Shown: positions 9,353 to 20,912 of the stretch, one piece after another
How the letters are laid out: every line of letters begins with the position of its first letter
How positions within the stretch are numbered: the first letter of the stretch is position 1
Source: Siphonodentalium dalli
Taxonomy: Eukaryota > Mollusca > Scaphopoda > Gadilida > Siphonodentaliidae
Assembly: GCA_032622095.1 (NCBI GenBank)
Contig: CP136065.1
Coordinates: 212,332,151-212,396,150, forward strand
DNA length: 64,000 bases
Reading direction: 5' to 3'
Program-made: the position numbers and the translations under genes
The notes under the pieces: generated by a model
The model's database searches: none
What the model saw: the letters and a program-made list of their open reading frames with translations, nothing else
Told to the model about the DNA's origin: nothing

Positions 9353-9476
9353 ACAGGGAGCGTCCAAAAGATGCCACACCTGCTAGTATATTTATATTAT
9401 ACATTATAGTATTTATATTTATTGTATACTCTCTGGGGTAGCGGTCTTTGGCAGGGTGAAGAAGATTAGAAACAAC

Positions 9477-9556
9477 TTGAAGTGTTTTGACATCTTCTGC
9501 TGCATGGATGAAGATGTTGAAGTGTTTTGACATCTTCTGCTGCTTGGATGAAGATG
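9477..9556. repeat. Two tandem 40-bp units in LTR
   Basis: Units 9477-9516 and 9517-9556 begin TTGAAGTGTTTTGACATC and differ at one position (CATGG/CTTGG). Each contains CATCTTC and GAAGATG, an internal inverted pair. Duplicated units of this kind in LTRs often act as enhancers; that role is inferred. Confidence 0.9.
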
Positions 9557-9739
9557 TTTTTCATGGCCCAACCTTTGAGCGCATGCTGTTCTATTCCTGA
9601 TATTTTATTGATAAAGAGCGTTTTGTTCGCATACGCTAATCGCGGCGCTATGTGACGTTACGTCCAGTCTCAGTTGATGCCAACAATAAAGAACGTACAC
9701 ATGTTCAGTTCCGAAGGTCCAGCCGTTTAGTGGTCTACA

Positions 9740-11497
9740 GTCCAGACAAACAAACATAATTGATATTTATTAGTATTGATGAAGCGACATAATTATAGGT
9801 CACATGGGCCGGCCGGGGTCCAATTATTATATACTTATATTGTTAATTATTATATACTTATATTGTTAATTATTTGTGAAAATTAAAGAGAAAACTATTT
9901 AAGATGTAACCGTTGTAAACTTTTACAACAACTTATCAAATGTATAACTTTGTAACCGTTGTTTTCGCAAATACGGAGAACATACTTTCTGTTGTTAGAT
10001 GATTCTGAAATATGCGCAATTAACCGCAAGTTCCGATTAGGCATCACAAAACAACAATCTGTAGATTTTCTATACCAGAAACTAATTGTTCTCTAAACCC
10101 GTTGAAGCGAGGCACGTGTATTCAACGTAATCCCAGCCATTGAATTTATATTGTTGTATATATATCAGAAGGATTATACAAACCGAAACTACTTCGCGTT
10201 GACTTTATTGCCAAAAAAAAATGGGATGACGTACATATGGCGTCAACGATCCGCTTCGGGCGATACACATATATTTACCGGTTTTCCATCAGACGTAAAT
10301 CACAATAAAGATAGATATAGCATCAATTGTGATCGCATTCATGGATTAAACTTAGTCGACACAAGGGGTGTGTAATACATACAGAACACAACTTGAATCA
10401 TAATCGAAAATATTTGATCGAGCTCGATGTGGACGTCGATTACGAGAATTAATACGAGATTTTGATGACATTGACATTCGAAAGAGGACGTTTTAATGTT
10501 TGTTAGCTTATCAAAAACTCCAATGGTCGCCTCTTATAAAGAGCGTATATGCTTCCGTCATCCAATAGCGATATATACTGAAGAGCGCGCGTTCTCAATG
10601 ATAAGCTTCTTGATCGTTTCTACGTATTATTTATGGATGATTTTGCGGACTCTTCTGACTTATCGAAGCCCCTGCTCTGATATCACATACGCACATATAA
10701 TCCGATATCGACTTGATGTTGGATCACAGAGGGCAGCCTGAATCATTTCCATGGATTTTTATGAAGTTGTTGTGGAAATATTTTAGCCCTCATTTACCAT
10801 ACTCATTGAATTATCAACATATACTCCTGCAGATAGATTCATAGAGGACCTAAATATTCACATAGGTTCATATTAGAATTATTTCATTCTGAATTTAAAT
10901 GGGCTATTCCGTTGAATGGCGCGGGTCGCAGTGAACACACATTATAAAGAGCGTTCATCTGGTAAGTCGTATCGATGAAAAAAAGTCAATTAAATAATAC
11001 CCATATAATTATGAGCCTATTTCGTATCGAAATAAGCTCTACATGGCCTTATTTTGAACGACACATTTTACGGCCACATGGAGCGTATTTTCCTCAAATA
11101 GGCTCTATATGGGCCTAAAGCGCGACATTCAGAATAAGCCCGCATAGAGCTTATTTTCCCAAGAACAGGCTGGAATGATATGCTAACTTTGCAATCGGAG
11201 TTAAAGTTTGGGTAGATAGATAGATAAGTTTAATCCCAAAACATCTTTATATAGTAAAGTATAGTATGCATACATAATAACATAAAATTGTATATTGTGT
11301 ATTGAACAATATAATAATGATATTAATAGATGGTAATGTATAACATCAAAGCTGAATGTGCAAAGTATCGTCCAGTCTGTATTTATTCATTGATTTATGA
11401 TACGATGCTAATCACGTGCTGAGAATAATCTTCGGATTATATGACACAATACATCGGAGCCCATTACTCCTCGTTACTGGAAGCGTTACCACACTAT
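9740..11497. other. Non-coding stretch with short repeats
   Basis: No gene was recognised. It holds a 26-bp direct duplication (about 9822-9873), two ATAAAGAGCGT-type boxes (10536, 10944) and, at 11010-11165, several inverted GAGCCTATTT/AAATAGGCTC pieces that can pair with one another. Confidence 0.6.
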
Positions 11498-11695
11498 GTG
11501 TGTTTTTGAATGTTTGATACACATAATGGCTTTTCCTGGATATGTTCAGATTATCCAAACACCGCGAAAATGACAACTTTATAAAAAATAACGGTATTTT
11601 GCCTTGTCAGCACCATTTTGCCCTAGCAGCATCGTAGCAATTCAACAGGACCACACCATCATCATAGAACATTAGCAGGACCACTTGACAGGTGT
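11498..11695. mobile_element. MITE family A, right half only (copy 3)
   Basis: This matches the right 200 bases of the complete copies at 18345 and 27694: it starts at the GTTTTTGAATG block, passes CACCGCGAAAA, GCCCTAGCAGCATC and GCAATTCA, and ends in GGACCACTTGACAGGTG. The left half is absent. It lies directly downstream of the last exon of the phosphotransferase gene. Confidence 0.8.
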
Positions 11696-11702
11696 GAATA
11701 CA

Positions 11703-11708
11703 TTTATT
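11703..11708 (-). terminator. Candidate polyadenylation signal AATAAA
   Basis: The minus strand reads AATAAA 12 bases after the stop codon of the last phosphotransferase exon. It is unusually close to the stop, so the real signal may be further on. Confidence 0.35.
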
Positions 11709-11719
11709 ATGCACGTGGA

Positions 11720-11827
11720 CTATGTATGATGTTTTTTCTTCAAAATGAATAGTTGAACATCCAGAACATTACACAAGTCTGTCAGAATCATGACGAAGAA
11801 CACAGCCATGTCCACTGCTGAAAACAC
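11720..11827 (-). CDS. Phosphotransferase last coding exon
   Basis: Preceded on the minus strand by TTATTTACAG. It encodes 35 residues starting VFSAVDMAVFFVMIL and ending ILKKKHHT, then TAG at 11720-11722. The hydrophobic helix followed by a short basic tail matches the last transmembrane segment and cytosolic tail of CEPT1-like enzymes. Incoming phase is 0, matching the donor of the previous exon. The Lys/His tail is shorter than in human CEPT1. Confidence 0.8.
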   Translation of the reverse strand: MFSAVDMAVFFVMILTDLCNVLDVQLFILKKKHHT

Positions 11828-14800
11828 CTGTAAATAAATGGTAAAGTATGTTGAGCCGCCATATTTGCTTGGAATAATGATTGGATGTCGAAGCACAACT
11901 AATTTCTAAACATTGTCATTACATGTTATCGATATTGAGAGAAGACAGACATTCAGGTGAATATAATTTATTATGAATTTAGCTGCCGGGGGTTATCTTT
12001 CATTCCCTTAATCCTTTCTTGACTAAATTGATTATCCTAATAGTCATAAATGTAGTATTTGGATCACTGTTTGGATACTCTATTATTCATTTTGAGGGAT
12101 GTTCATGAAATATAGGCAGACGACAACTAATCAAGAATATATATATATAAAACCCGTCGTCTGTGTATCTGGGTGTCTGTGTGTGTGTATAACTCGGTCA
12201 CGATTTTGACGTATTTATAACTTTTCAAACATGCGTCCAATGTAGCCCAAATTTGGACCACGGCATATAATCTGTCGCAGAAAATGACGTACCAACTTTC
12301 ATGCCGATTGGTCAAAGAAAACACGATATCGAACATGGTCCCAAAATGCCGTATTTGCACTCAAGTAGACACTATTTCTTATGACGTTTGTCGAAATGAC
12401 GTCATATGTTTGGGAGGCAAAATTCACATTTAATTCACATATCTCAAAACTCCCTTGGAGCTGAAATGGATGCGGCCATTTTTTACTGATGTTTGTAGCT
12501 TTACATAAATTTACCTTAGATGATACCATTATATGTAAGGTGGTTAGGCTATGAAAACATTTTACGCTTAATCGTAATGGCAAACACTTAAGCATAATGG
12601 AGTCGTGAGTGATGCAATTACGCTTAAGAATAATAGCATTACGTTAAGCGTTAATGCATTATGCTTAAGCGTAATGGAATTATGCCTAAGCGTAATGAGC
12701 TATATATTAAATGTGAATTTGGCTTCCCACACATATGACGTCGCACACAAACCCACACTTGCTTTGCTATTGTACAGACGAAACTTCCATGCGTTCTACC
12801 ATAACATTGGAAAATGGTGCAAAAATTAATTTGTCATCAGGTTGAGTGTGAATATAAGTAAGGTTGTTGAATTTGTCGTGGAAGTGCACGGGTTGTAGAG
12901 TCGAACGTTCAATCATGGTTTGAATGGGTGCTATTTTAAATATTAATGTTGTGCCCCGAATACCCTCGAACTGAAGAATCGTCCAGAGGACCAGAACCTT
13001 TCGTACTAAACAATTGGTATTAATCCACTTAGACAATACTTGCATAGTATATCCATATGGCGCACACGAACTACCCGTGCAGTGGTTCGATTATAGCTTA
13101 TATAAGGGAAATGAAAGTTAATTATTCATAATGTTCGTCATCAAGATTTATGAAGGTGTTGGTGCGTGAGGCGTCCGTCATATTGGATATTTACCCATCC
13201 ATTGGGCTCCCGCATCAATTATGCAGTTGCTATCAGCTGACGAATCCGCCTTAAAGCAAACTGGCTACACCCATGCGTGTATACATGTCGAAGCGGGGGG
13301 GGGGGGGTGGTAATACACTTCTTAGTGAAATAAAGTGTTCCCACGACTCACCAACTTTCATAAGCAATGGATTTTGACTTTGTTATGAAAGTTGTGCATT
13401 GAGTGTGGAATCGAAGGAGTATATATGTCCGGAAGACGGCATACATATATATCATTTAGAACACATTTAGATCCATGTAGGGGGGTCTATATATGGTTTG
13501 AGGCTCCAACACCGATTCAAATGAGGCTTTCTGGCAGACATAACTCGAAGTAGCCAAGTTTGTGTTTGCTAAATCACCTGATAAAGTATGTTTGCCTATA
13601 AAACTGAACACGGGCTAATTGTTATATGGGACTAAAGGAGTATTATGTCGGCATGATCGTGTCAATGTGATAGGTATGTCGTTATCAGTCGTTGGACTCA
13701 ATGATTAAACATAAATTCTAGTATATTGTTATACCATAATTATAATAATAAGATTACAGCCAGGCCATGTATGATGTACCTTTCTATGCATGGAGTTCCT
13801 GCATGCCAACGCGTCAAACCTGTTTCAGGTTTAATTGGACAATTTACCTCATTAAAACTCAACATCTTGGTCAGCATTCATGGGAAGATTGTGGGCAGAT
13901 GAAAATTCAAATATGAGCCACTAAGAGCAAAGGTTTTATTGAGTAAGTTATATTTGGCTGCAAAAGATACAAGATTCGAAGTGATAACTGATAGGTTTCA
14001 TAAGGTTTCTTAACGTTTTCTTTTATATTTTTAAGTGGCCATATAATTTTCTTTTTAAATTAACAATAAAAGCATATGCCTGACTCAGTTGTCATTGTCA
14101 TGGAATGCAATTGGTATAATATGGCTTTAGCCCCGTAGAACGATTAGACATGCGCACTACACAAACTGTAACCCATGTAGTGCTATCTCATCCTTCCATA
14201 CATCAAACCATAGTTTCTAGCATTCTGACTGGCTCTGGATCCCCGATCAGTCACCACATTGCTACACAATACCCATGGACCACCCACAAAATTATGTTGC
14301 ATGGGGTTAGATTTGGTGTTTAGGCAGGTTTGTGCATAGTTTGTTTCAGAGAATAAAGTACCTTACCTATATTAATATAATTGAAGCAGATTGGGATAGA
14401 ATTGTTTCACGCCATTTATTTTATCAATAGTCAATAATAATGGTGAAGACTAAATGGTATGATAGGATGGCACATATATTTAGTCGATTTAGTGACTTGT
14501 AAAATAGATAGTGGAACAGGATTGGGAACAAGAGTGAACAAGGAATACATTTGGTATGGTATTCCCATTAAAAAAAATTGTAAAAAAGCATTTAAAAGTG
14601 TCAAACAAGTGATGGGGGAGGGGGGGTTGGTGGATCCCAAATATTGCCGAGGAAATTTTTTTTTTTTGCATGTAGGGGGGTGGTGGGTACCTTGAGGTCG
14701 GAAGTTATTTTTTTGAACCTCGTGTCTGCAAAACTTTTCCAGACACCCCTGGATATCCTACAATATTTTCTTGAATAAAAAATGAACACATAATTATGAA

Positions 14801-16106
14801 CAAAACAGAATATACATTCAGGTTTTTTCACGACGTTGTTTGCCGAGATTCGTTGAAATCAACATGCGTGCATGGGTCGACATTTTATTGATGAAATGAA
14901 CATGATGAGAAGGACATTCCAAGCTTCTCCATCTACATTCTCAAGCGGGGAGCCCCTCTCAGCGCCATGACAAATAATGGTTAATTTCAGCTTGTGTTCG
15001 GCTTTTCTATGCCGAACACAAAACGCTTTTTACAAAACATCAAATAAAACACTTATTAGTGGCCCAAACTCCACCAAACTTCGTATGGTAATAGTCTGAA
15101 CATGAATACAAATGACTATGAACTTTATTTGTTATATTTCCCATTATTTGGACTTGTGTTCGGTTATGTTCGGCTTTTATGAGGACCCCAGCTGAAGATT
15201 GAAAAGGGAATTTCTTGTTTGTTTCCAGCCGAAATCGAAACTCACAAAGAAAGGTAAACAGGAAGTATGATAAGCTATTTCGCTGTGCATGGTATTTGGG
15301 ACTGTACATTTTTGCATACATGTATTATTGATAGTAAAGTGGTGCTCCATAGTTTTCTGAAATAGTTCTTGCAAATGGATGTCTTTTTGGGTGGTTTGTT
15401 TACATATATTAAGTTCAAATTTCTGTGGTTTTAGGTTTGAAACTAGGAAATCCGCTACGCGTTGTCACTGCATGGGAGTATTAGCTACATGTTGATACCT
15501 CCTGTTGGCTATTTGATATTCTTACCAGTGAGTATTTTCGTCTCAAACTTTTTGTTTTGTTTTGACGTTCAAATGCATCTTTTTGGGAATGACAAATTTA
15601 TTACTTATCACATTATACTTAATCTTTGATTATTGTAGTATATTTATGAACAAACATATTTAGAATTTTTTCGTCATTTAAAACAAAAATACATGGATTT
15701 CAACCGGTCCCCATTTCTGGAATTGTGCAACTTTACCTCTCTTAATTATACACTATAGTGTGTGGCCACATTTATCTTCTTTTATCGGCGTCTCTGCAGA
15801 AAACAAGTTTTCGCTACTTTTATAATTGGATGGCGTTAATCATGTTCACACAATTCAACATCAAATAGGAACTATTTTATGAAATACACTCCATATATAC
15901 TGATTCGACTTTCGATAGCATAGACAAAATACACACCGAGAACGGACATATAACTACCGAGAACCTGATTTTCGACCGAACCGCATGCATTCAAGTGATT
16001 ACACTGCGTCATCTTGATGCTCGAACGTTGTGTGGGCGCCAATGTATTTTTATTGTGCTTGTAGAAAGATATATAGGACAAAGATTTGCGTAAACAATGA
16101 ACATAC
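11828..16106. other. Last intron, mostly unannotated
   Basis: No exon was recognised here. It contains a GT-rich microsatellite with a dispersed repeat (12150-12360, related to an inverted copy near 41230-41400), a palindrome cluster (12548-12706), a 13-G run (13295-13307), a G/T-rich foldback-like stretch (14600-14760) and otherwise unique-looking AT-rich DNA. Confidence 0.6.
12548..12706. repeat. Cluster of palindromic CTTAAGCGTAATG motifs
   Basis: At least seven imperfect copies of (C)TTAAGCGTAATG or its complement CATTACGCTTAAG alternate in both orientations. The array is built from a roughly 20-bp palindrome. Confidence 0.75.
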
Positions 16107-16229
16107 CGTTGCTATGGTTAATGCAGAGACGGGAGAACATATTCCCGATAATCTCATCAACAAGACGAAAACGGGACCAACGAAGCTTCTGTCGAAGAAA
16201 CACATTCCAGAGCGAGTGATCTTCAGAAC
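16107..16229 (-). CDS. Phosphotransferase exon with DRSFVGP motif
   Basis: 41 codons, phase 0 at both ends. The acceptor is TACATTACAG and the donor is ACG|GTATGTTC. It starts VLKITRSGMCFFDRSFVGP, which aligns with the VVAHMTKSEM..DTAFIGP region of CEPT1, and continues into a hydrophobic helix ending ALTIAT. The previous exon ends LTMRLV and the two join without a gap relative to the family. The first 21 bases of this exon and its splice acceptor have been multiplied upstream in a 39-bp tandem array, so other acceptors are available. Confidence 0.85.
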
Positions 16230-16393
16230 CTGTAATGTACATGTATATGAGCGAGTGATCTTCAGAACCTGTAAGGTACATGTATATGAACGAGAGATCT
16301 TCAGAACCTGTAAGGTACATGTATATGAGCGAGTGATCTTCATAACCTGTAATGTACATGTATATGAGCGTCCATGTAAGGTACATGTATATG
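16211..16393. repeat. 39-bp tandem array of the exon's own 3' splice site
   Basis: Four full units (16211, 16250, 16289, 16328) and a 27-bp partial one. Each reads, on the plus strand, AGCGAGTGATCTTCAGAAC then CTGTAATGTACATGTATATG with small changes. On the minus strand every full unit holds an AG acceptor followed by the first bases of the exon at 16229. 39 is divisible by three and the minus frame stays open through the array, so use of an upstream acceptor would add 13 residues per unit. Confidence 0.92.
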
Positions 16394-17793
16394 AGCGTCG
16401 TAACTGTGGATGCAATGCTGTTTCTTATACATCCGTATAATATTTTGTGAAATTAACCACGACATGAGGGGCGATGGAGAACATAACGACGAATATAGTA
16501 TATTTTTGGAGAGTGGCTAAAATGCAAGCTTGGCAGTTTTTGAGGGAGGTGACTAAATGACAAGCTTGGCAGTTTGAAATTTTTAAAAGCCTTTTAAACG
16601 CTGTTTTCGCGTGAATGATGATGGAATAGCACCAGCCAATTACTTATATGGCCAATTTATATTGGCAGTAATGTTTCGGTTAATAGGGGGCGTGGTCACA
16701 AAATCAAAACATCGCCTTTTACGCAGATTTCTTGTCGATTTTTGGCCGATTTCTCTTTTTAAACACCAGTTGTACCAAGTTTTTTTTAATTCGAAACATG
16801 TTTAATGATTATCATTTATCACTCTCATAGTCGAGCTTGGCGGTTTTGAACATTTTATATTAAGATTTGTTTAACTTTTAGATGACCGACAACCTAACCG
16901 CCAAGCTCAAATTTTAAATAAAAATATGATGGACATCTCGGATAGTAGTTTCGTATACCCTATAACGCCATCATATTTGGCGCTTAATGAAATGGAACGT
17001 GGAACAAAGTGACAAACCGCTGAACAGGATTTAAAATTGCGATAGTGTGGAACCGGCGATTTCTCGAAGAATTTCCCACATGGGGGGGCTCATTTCCAAC
17101 AAATTGGTATACAGGGGTATACATGCAATTTTAAGTCTAGGGGGTTGGAATGGTTCTTGAATAATATCTAGAGATATAATAGGTATATGGAGACTTCAAA
17201 TTTCCATGTCTCGATTCACTAACCAAGAGAGCAATACTGTTCACATTTCCAGGATGTAGCTGCTTGTTTAAGTGATAGCGCTATGAGGGATCTACAGAGT
17301 TCACATTTTCAAGGAATGATACGCTAAGCCAAAACAGAAGATCAGCGACGTAGCAGCATGCATTTAAAAGGGTGGGGCTATATATAGGAGGGATCCAACC
17401 GTTCTTGGCATGCATTTATGTCAACAATCTTTACCGACATATATTTTCGACATTTGCTTGTCGGACAAAATCTCAAGGTCGTCGAAATGTGAACATTAAA
17501 TTTGGTCAATGAACTTTCGGCCAGGTCCATCTCGCCCCATATAAGGCCCATGAAAGTTTCGACAATGAAAGTTGATTTCCACATTCTTCCAGTTCACATA
17601 ATTATTGCATGGGTGCTCATTCATAAAGGTGGTTCACCAAACAAGCACACACTATAGTTTAATGGTAAAACCGTTCTATACACAGGCATACATGTATATA
17701 GCACATCGATGTTATCACAGCATAACAGTGGAAACATCATTGTACCATATCCGGTATAATGCTATATATATATGTATGAGTCGGATAACATAC
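16394..17793. other. Intron sequence, no gene seen
   Basis: AT-rich DNA with a doubled segment near 16520-16580 (two AATGCAAGCTTGGCAGTTT / ATGACAAGCTTGGCAGTTT stretches). Nothing else was recognised. Confidence 0.5.
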
Positions 17794-17946
17794 CACTAAT
17801 CGCATGGTGAGCTTGGTGACAGGCAGACATATAGCAAAGGTCGCGAGGTATGTGTGCCCCGTCATACTGTCATCCAGATATATCCACGGCAATCCCGCGA
17901 GGAGAAACAATGAGACGAAGGCCTTAATCAAATCTCCCAATTCAAT
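17794..17946 (-). CDS. Phosphotransferase exon with VTKLTMRLV motif
   Basis: 51 codons, phase 0 at both ends. The acceptor is TATTTTTTCCAG with a good pyrimidine tract and the donor is GTG|GTATGTTATC. It encodes IELGDLIKAF, two hydrophobic stretches and FAICLPVTKLTMRLV, aligning with the TFGFVSAKITNKLVV region of CEPT1. It follows the TDRK-ending exon; about ten residues present in vertebrate enzymes between these points are absent or sit in an unseen microexon. Confidence 0.85.
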
Positions 17947-18082
17947 CTGGAAAAAATAAAAAATTCGATTACTGGCCATGCTTTCAATGGTTTCTTGATA
18001 ATGAGCCCGCAAGGAGCGTGCTATATATATATATAGACAATTTTTGCTGGCAGGAGTGTCAATCTTAGACTTCCATCTATAT

Positions 18083-18249
18083 CTTGGCAATGGTTTCTTA
18101 GAATTTCCATCTACAGCCATCTTGGCAATGGTCTCTTAGAATTTCCATCTACAGCCATCTTGGCAATGGTCTCTTAGAATTTCCATCTACAGCCATCTTG
18201 GCAATGGTCTCTTGGAATTTTCATTGCCATCTTGACAATGGTCTCTTAG
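18083..18249. repeat. 38-bp tandem repeat, about 4.4 units
   Basis: The unit begins CTTGGCAATGGTCTCTTAG and continues AATTTCCATCTACAGCCAT. The last unit is shortened and mutated. It lies in the intron 140 bases upstream (minus sense) of the exon at 17946. Confidence 0.9.
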
Positions 18250-18344
18250 CAACAACCAACACACCCATTATTAAAACAATTTACAATATATCAGTTTTTG
18301 AATGTCTTTTACAGATTAATGATTTTCATCGATTCGTTCAGATT

Positions 18345-18860
18345 CACCCCTGATCAAGTGATCCTGTTAATATGCTGTAACGCGGTTGCGTCCTGCTGAA
18401 TTGCTATGATGCGGGTAGGGCAAACTGATGCCGTTACGAAAAAATACCGTTATATTTTCTAAAGTTGTACTTTTCACAGTGTTTGGTTAATCCGAGCAAT
18501 TTGAGAACTATCCAGTGTGTATATATGAACCATTCAAGAACATATATATTTTTGAAAAATATAATAATGCCTTCGCTGGTGTTTCTAAAACGACGTAAAT
18601 AAACATCTTGATTATTGTCGATTTTCAACAACTAATACAACCAGTATTACAAATATTTCGCTTATATTATGTTTTTGAATGTTTGATACGCATAATGGCT
18701 TTTCCTGTATATATTCAGATTATCTGAACACCGCGAAAGATAAATTAAAAAAATATAACTGTATTTGTTGTTAACAGCATCAGTTTGCCCTACCCGCATC
18801 ATAGCAATTCAGGACCCAACCGCATCATAGCACATTAGCGGGATCACTTGGTCAGGGGTG
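18345..18860. mobile_element. MITE family A, complete copy 1
   Basis: 516 bp. Ends are CACCCCTGATCAAGTG and CACTTGGTCAGGGGTG, flanked by the 5-bp direct repeat AGATT (18340-18344 and 18861-18865). The terminal 100 bases or so form imperfect inverted repeats (GTCCTGCTGAATTGC paired with GCAATTCAGGACC). No ORF. Same family as 27694-28204. Confidence 0.93.
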
Positions 18861-18907
18861 AGATTATCCAACGGTCGCAATAATGAAAATTTGATAAAAA
18901 AAAAATA

Positions 18908-20648
18908 ATAACAGCATCAACACCATAGCAACGTAGTAGGACCCACCAATATCCTAGAAAATTAACAGCTTCAACACCATAGAAACTTAGTAGGTCCCAC
19001 TAATATCCTAGAAAAATAACAGCATCAAAACCATGGCAACTTAGTAGGACCCACCAATATCCTAGAAAATTAACAGCATCAACACACCATAGCAACTTAG
19101 TAGGATCCACCAATATCCTAGAAAATTAACAGCATCAAAACCATGGCAACTTAGTATGACCCACCAATATCCTAGAAAATTAACAGCATTAACACCATAG
19201 CAACTTAGTAGGATCCACCAATATCCTAGAAAAATAACAGCATCAACACCATAGCAACTTAGAAGGACCCACCAATATCCTAGAAAATAACAGCATCAAC
19301 ACCATGGCAACTTAGTATGACCCACCAATATCCTAGAAAATTAACAGCATCAACACCATAGCAACTTAGTAGGATCCACCAATATCCTAGAAAAATAACA
19401 GCATCAAAACCATGGCAACTTAGTAGGACCCACCAATATCCTAGAAAATTAACAGCATCAACACACCATAGCAACCTAGTAGGATCCACCAATATCCTAG
19501 AAAAATAACAGCATCAACACCATAGCAACTTAGAAGGACCCACCAATATCCTAGAAAATAACAGCATCAACACCATGGCAACTTAGTATGACCCACCAAT
19601 ATCCTATAAAAATAACAGCATCAACACCATAGCAACTTAGAAGGACCCACAATATCCTAGAAAATAACAGCATCAACACCATGGCAACTTAGTAAGTCCC
19701 ACCAATATCATAGAAAAATAACAGCATCAACACACCATAGCAACTTAGTAGGATTCACCAATATCCTAGAAAATAACAGCATCAACACCATGGCGAATTA
19801 GTATGACCCACCAATATCCTAGAAAATTAACAGCATCAACACACCATAGCAACTTAGTAGGATCCACCAATATCCTAGAAAATTAACAGCATCAACACAC
19901 CATAGCAACTTAGTAGGATCCACCAATATCCTAGAAAATTAACAGCATCAACACACCATAGCAACTTATTAGGATCCACCAATATCCTAGAAAATAACAG
20001 CATCAACACCATGGCAACTTAGTAGGACCCACCAATATCCTAGAAAATTAACAGCATCAACACACCATAGCAACTTAGTAGGATCCACCAATATCCTAGA
20101 AAAATAACAGCATCAACACCATAGCAACTTAGAAGGACCCACAATATCCTAGAAAATAACAGCATCAACACCATGACAACTTAGTATGACCCACCAATAT
20201 CCTAGAAAATTAACAGCATCAACACCATAGCAACTTAGTAGGATCCACCAATATCCTAGAAAAATAACAGCATCAACACCATAGCAACTTAGTAGGATCC
20301 ACCAATATCCTAGAAAATTAACAGCACCAACACCATAGAAACTTAGTAGGACCCACCAATATCCTAGAAAATAACAGCATCAACACTATGGCAACTTAGT
20401 AGGACCCACCAATATCCTAGAAAATTAACAGCAGCAACACCATAGAAACTTAGTAGGACCCACCAATATCCTAGAAAAATAACAGCATCAACACCATATC
20501 AACTTAGAAGGACCCACCAATATCCTAGAAAATTAACAGCAGCAACACCATAGCAACTTAGTAGGACCCACCAATATCCTAGAAAATTAACAGCATCATC
20601 ACACCATAGCAACTTATTAGGACCCACCAATATCCTAGAAAAATAACA
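18908..20648. repeat. 55-bp satellite array, about 31 units
   Basis: The monomer contains AACAGCATCAACACCATAGC, AACTTAGTAGGACCCACC and AATATCCTAGAAAA; lengths vary between 53 and 58 bp through A-run and AC insertions. Part of the monomer resembles the right terminal repeat of the MITE that ends 48 bases upstream. It fills most of the intron between the phosphotransferase exons at 20793 and 17946. Long minus-strand ORFs inside it are repeats, not genes. Confidence 0.95.
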
Positions 20649-20792
20649 GGACAACATAACATTAGAAGACATTAGTGGTGATACTTGCTTTTGCCACAAG
20701 AATAGGGCCAATGGAAAATGACACTTTATACAAAGAAGGGTTTACACAATTTTTCCTGCGCGGATAAGATTCCTTTCATCGAGATAACTTGC

Positions 20793-20912
20793 CTTTCTAT
20801 CAGTTTTCTTGACGATCGCTGTGATCACTCTAGCGCATCTGATAGCCGTCATCGTGGCGACCATCGGGAGTAATATGTTCTTCAACTGCAAGCCGTTCCC
20901 CACAAGAGGAAT
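20793..20912 (-). CDS. Phosphotransferase exon with GC donor
   Basis: 40 codons, phase 0 at both ends. The acceptor is TGATAAACAG. The 3' border reads AAAG|GCAAGTTATC, the consensus for a GC-AG intron (AG|GCAAGT). It encodes IPLVGNGLQLKNILLPMV and ends VKKTDRK, matching the IPVLNIQMKIFPAL..FRVIF region of CEPT1. It joins the exon ending SLWTLP in phase. Confidence 0.8.

Larger units (their letters stand above)
1..9739 (-). mobile_element. Ty3/gypsy LTR retrotransposon, 3' end cut off by window edge
   Basis: Reading from right to left there is a candidate LTR, a primer-binding site, gag with a zinc knuckle, protease-RT-RNase H-integrase in the Ty3/gypsy order, and an extra ORF after integrase. 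The integrase C-terminus carries a GPY/F-like segment and then a PHD finger. Pol is split into three reading frames, so this copy cannot make an intact Pol as sequenced. The left LTR and the polypurine tract would lie before position 1. Family placement rests on domain order and motifs only. Confidence 0.92.
9141..9739 (-). repeat. Candidate 5' LTR of the gypsy element
   Basis: The inner edge is set by the adjacent primer-binding site. The plus strand begins TGTAGTACC, and the best matching outer end is CTACA at 9735-9739, giving TG..CA ends and a 5-bp terminal inverted repeat. The partner LTR is outside the window, so the outer boundary is provisional. Inside are a minus-strand AATAAA near 9603-9608, a 20-bp perfect palindrome and a doubled 40-bp unit. 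Confidence 0.6.

Noticed and set aside
13347-13420. Additional phosphotransferase exon next to a GTGAGT donor
   Set aside because: No acceptor upstream and frames contain stops; the exon at 16107-16229 fills the needed position.
16050-16415. Repeat protein of 13-residue SYTCTLQVLKITR units
   Set aside because: The units are duplicated splice-site sequence; only the part from 16229 leftward is supported as exon.
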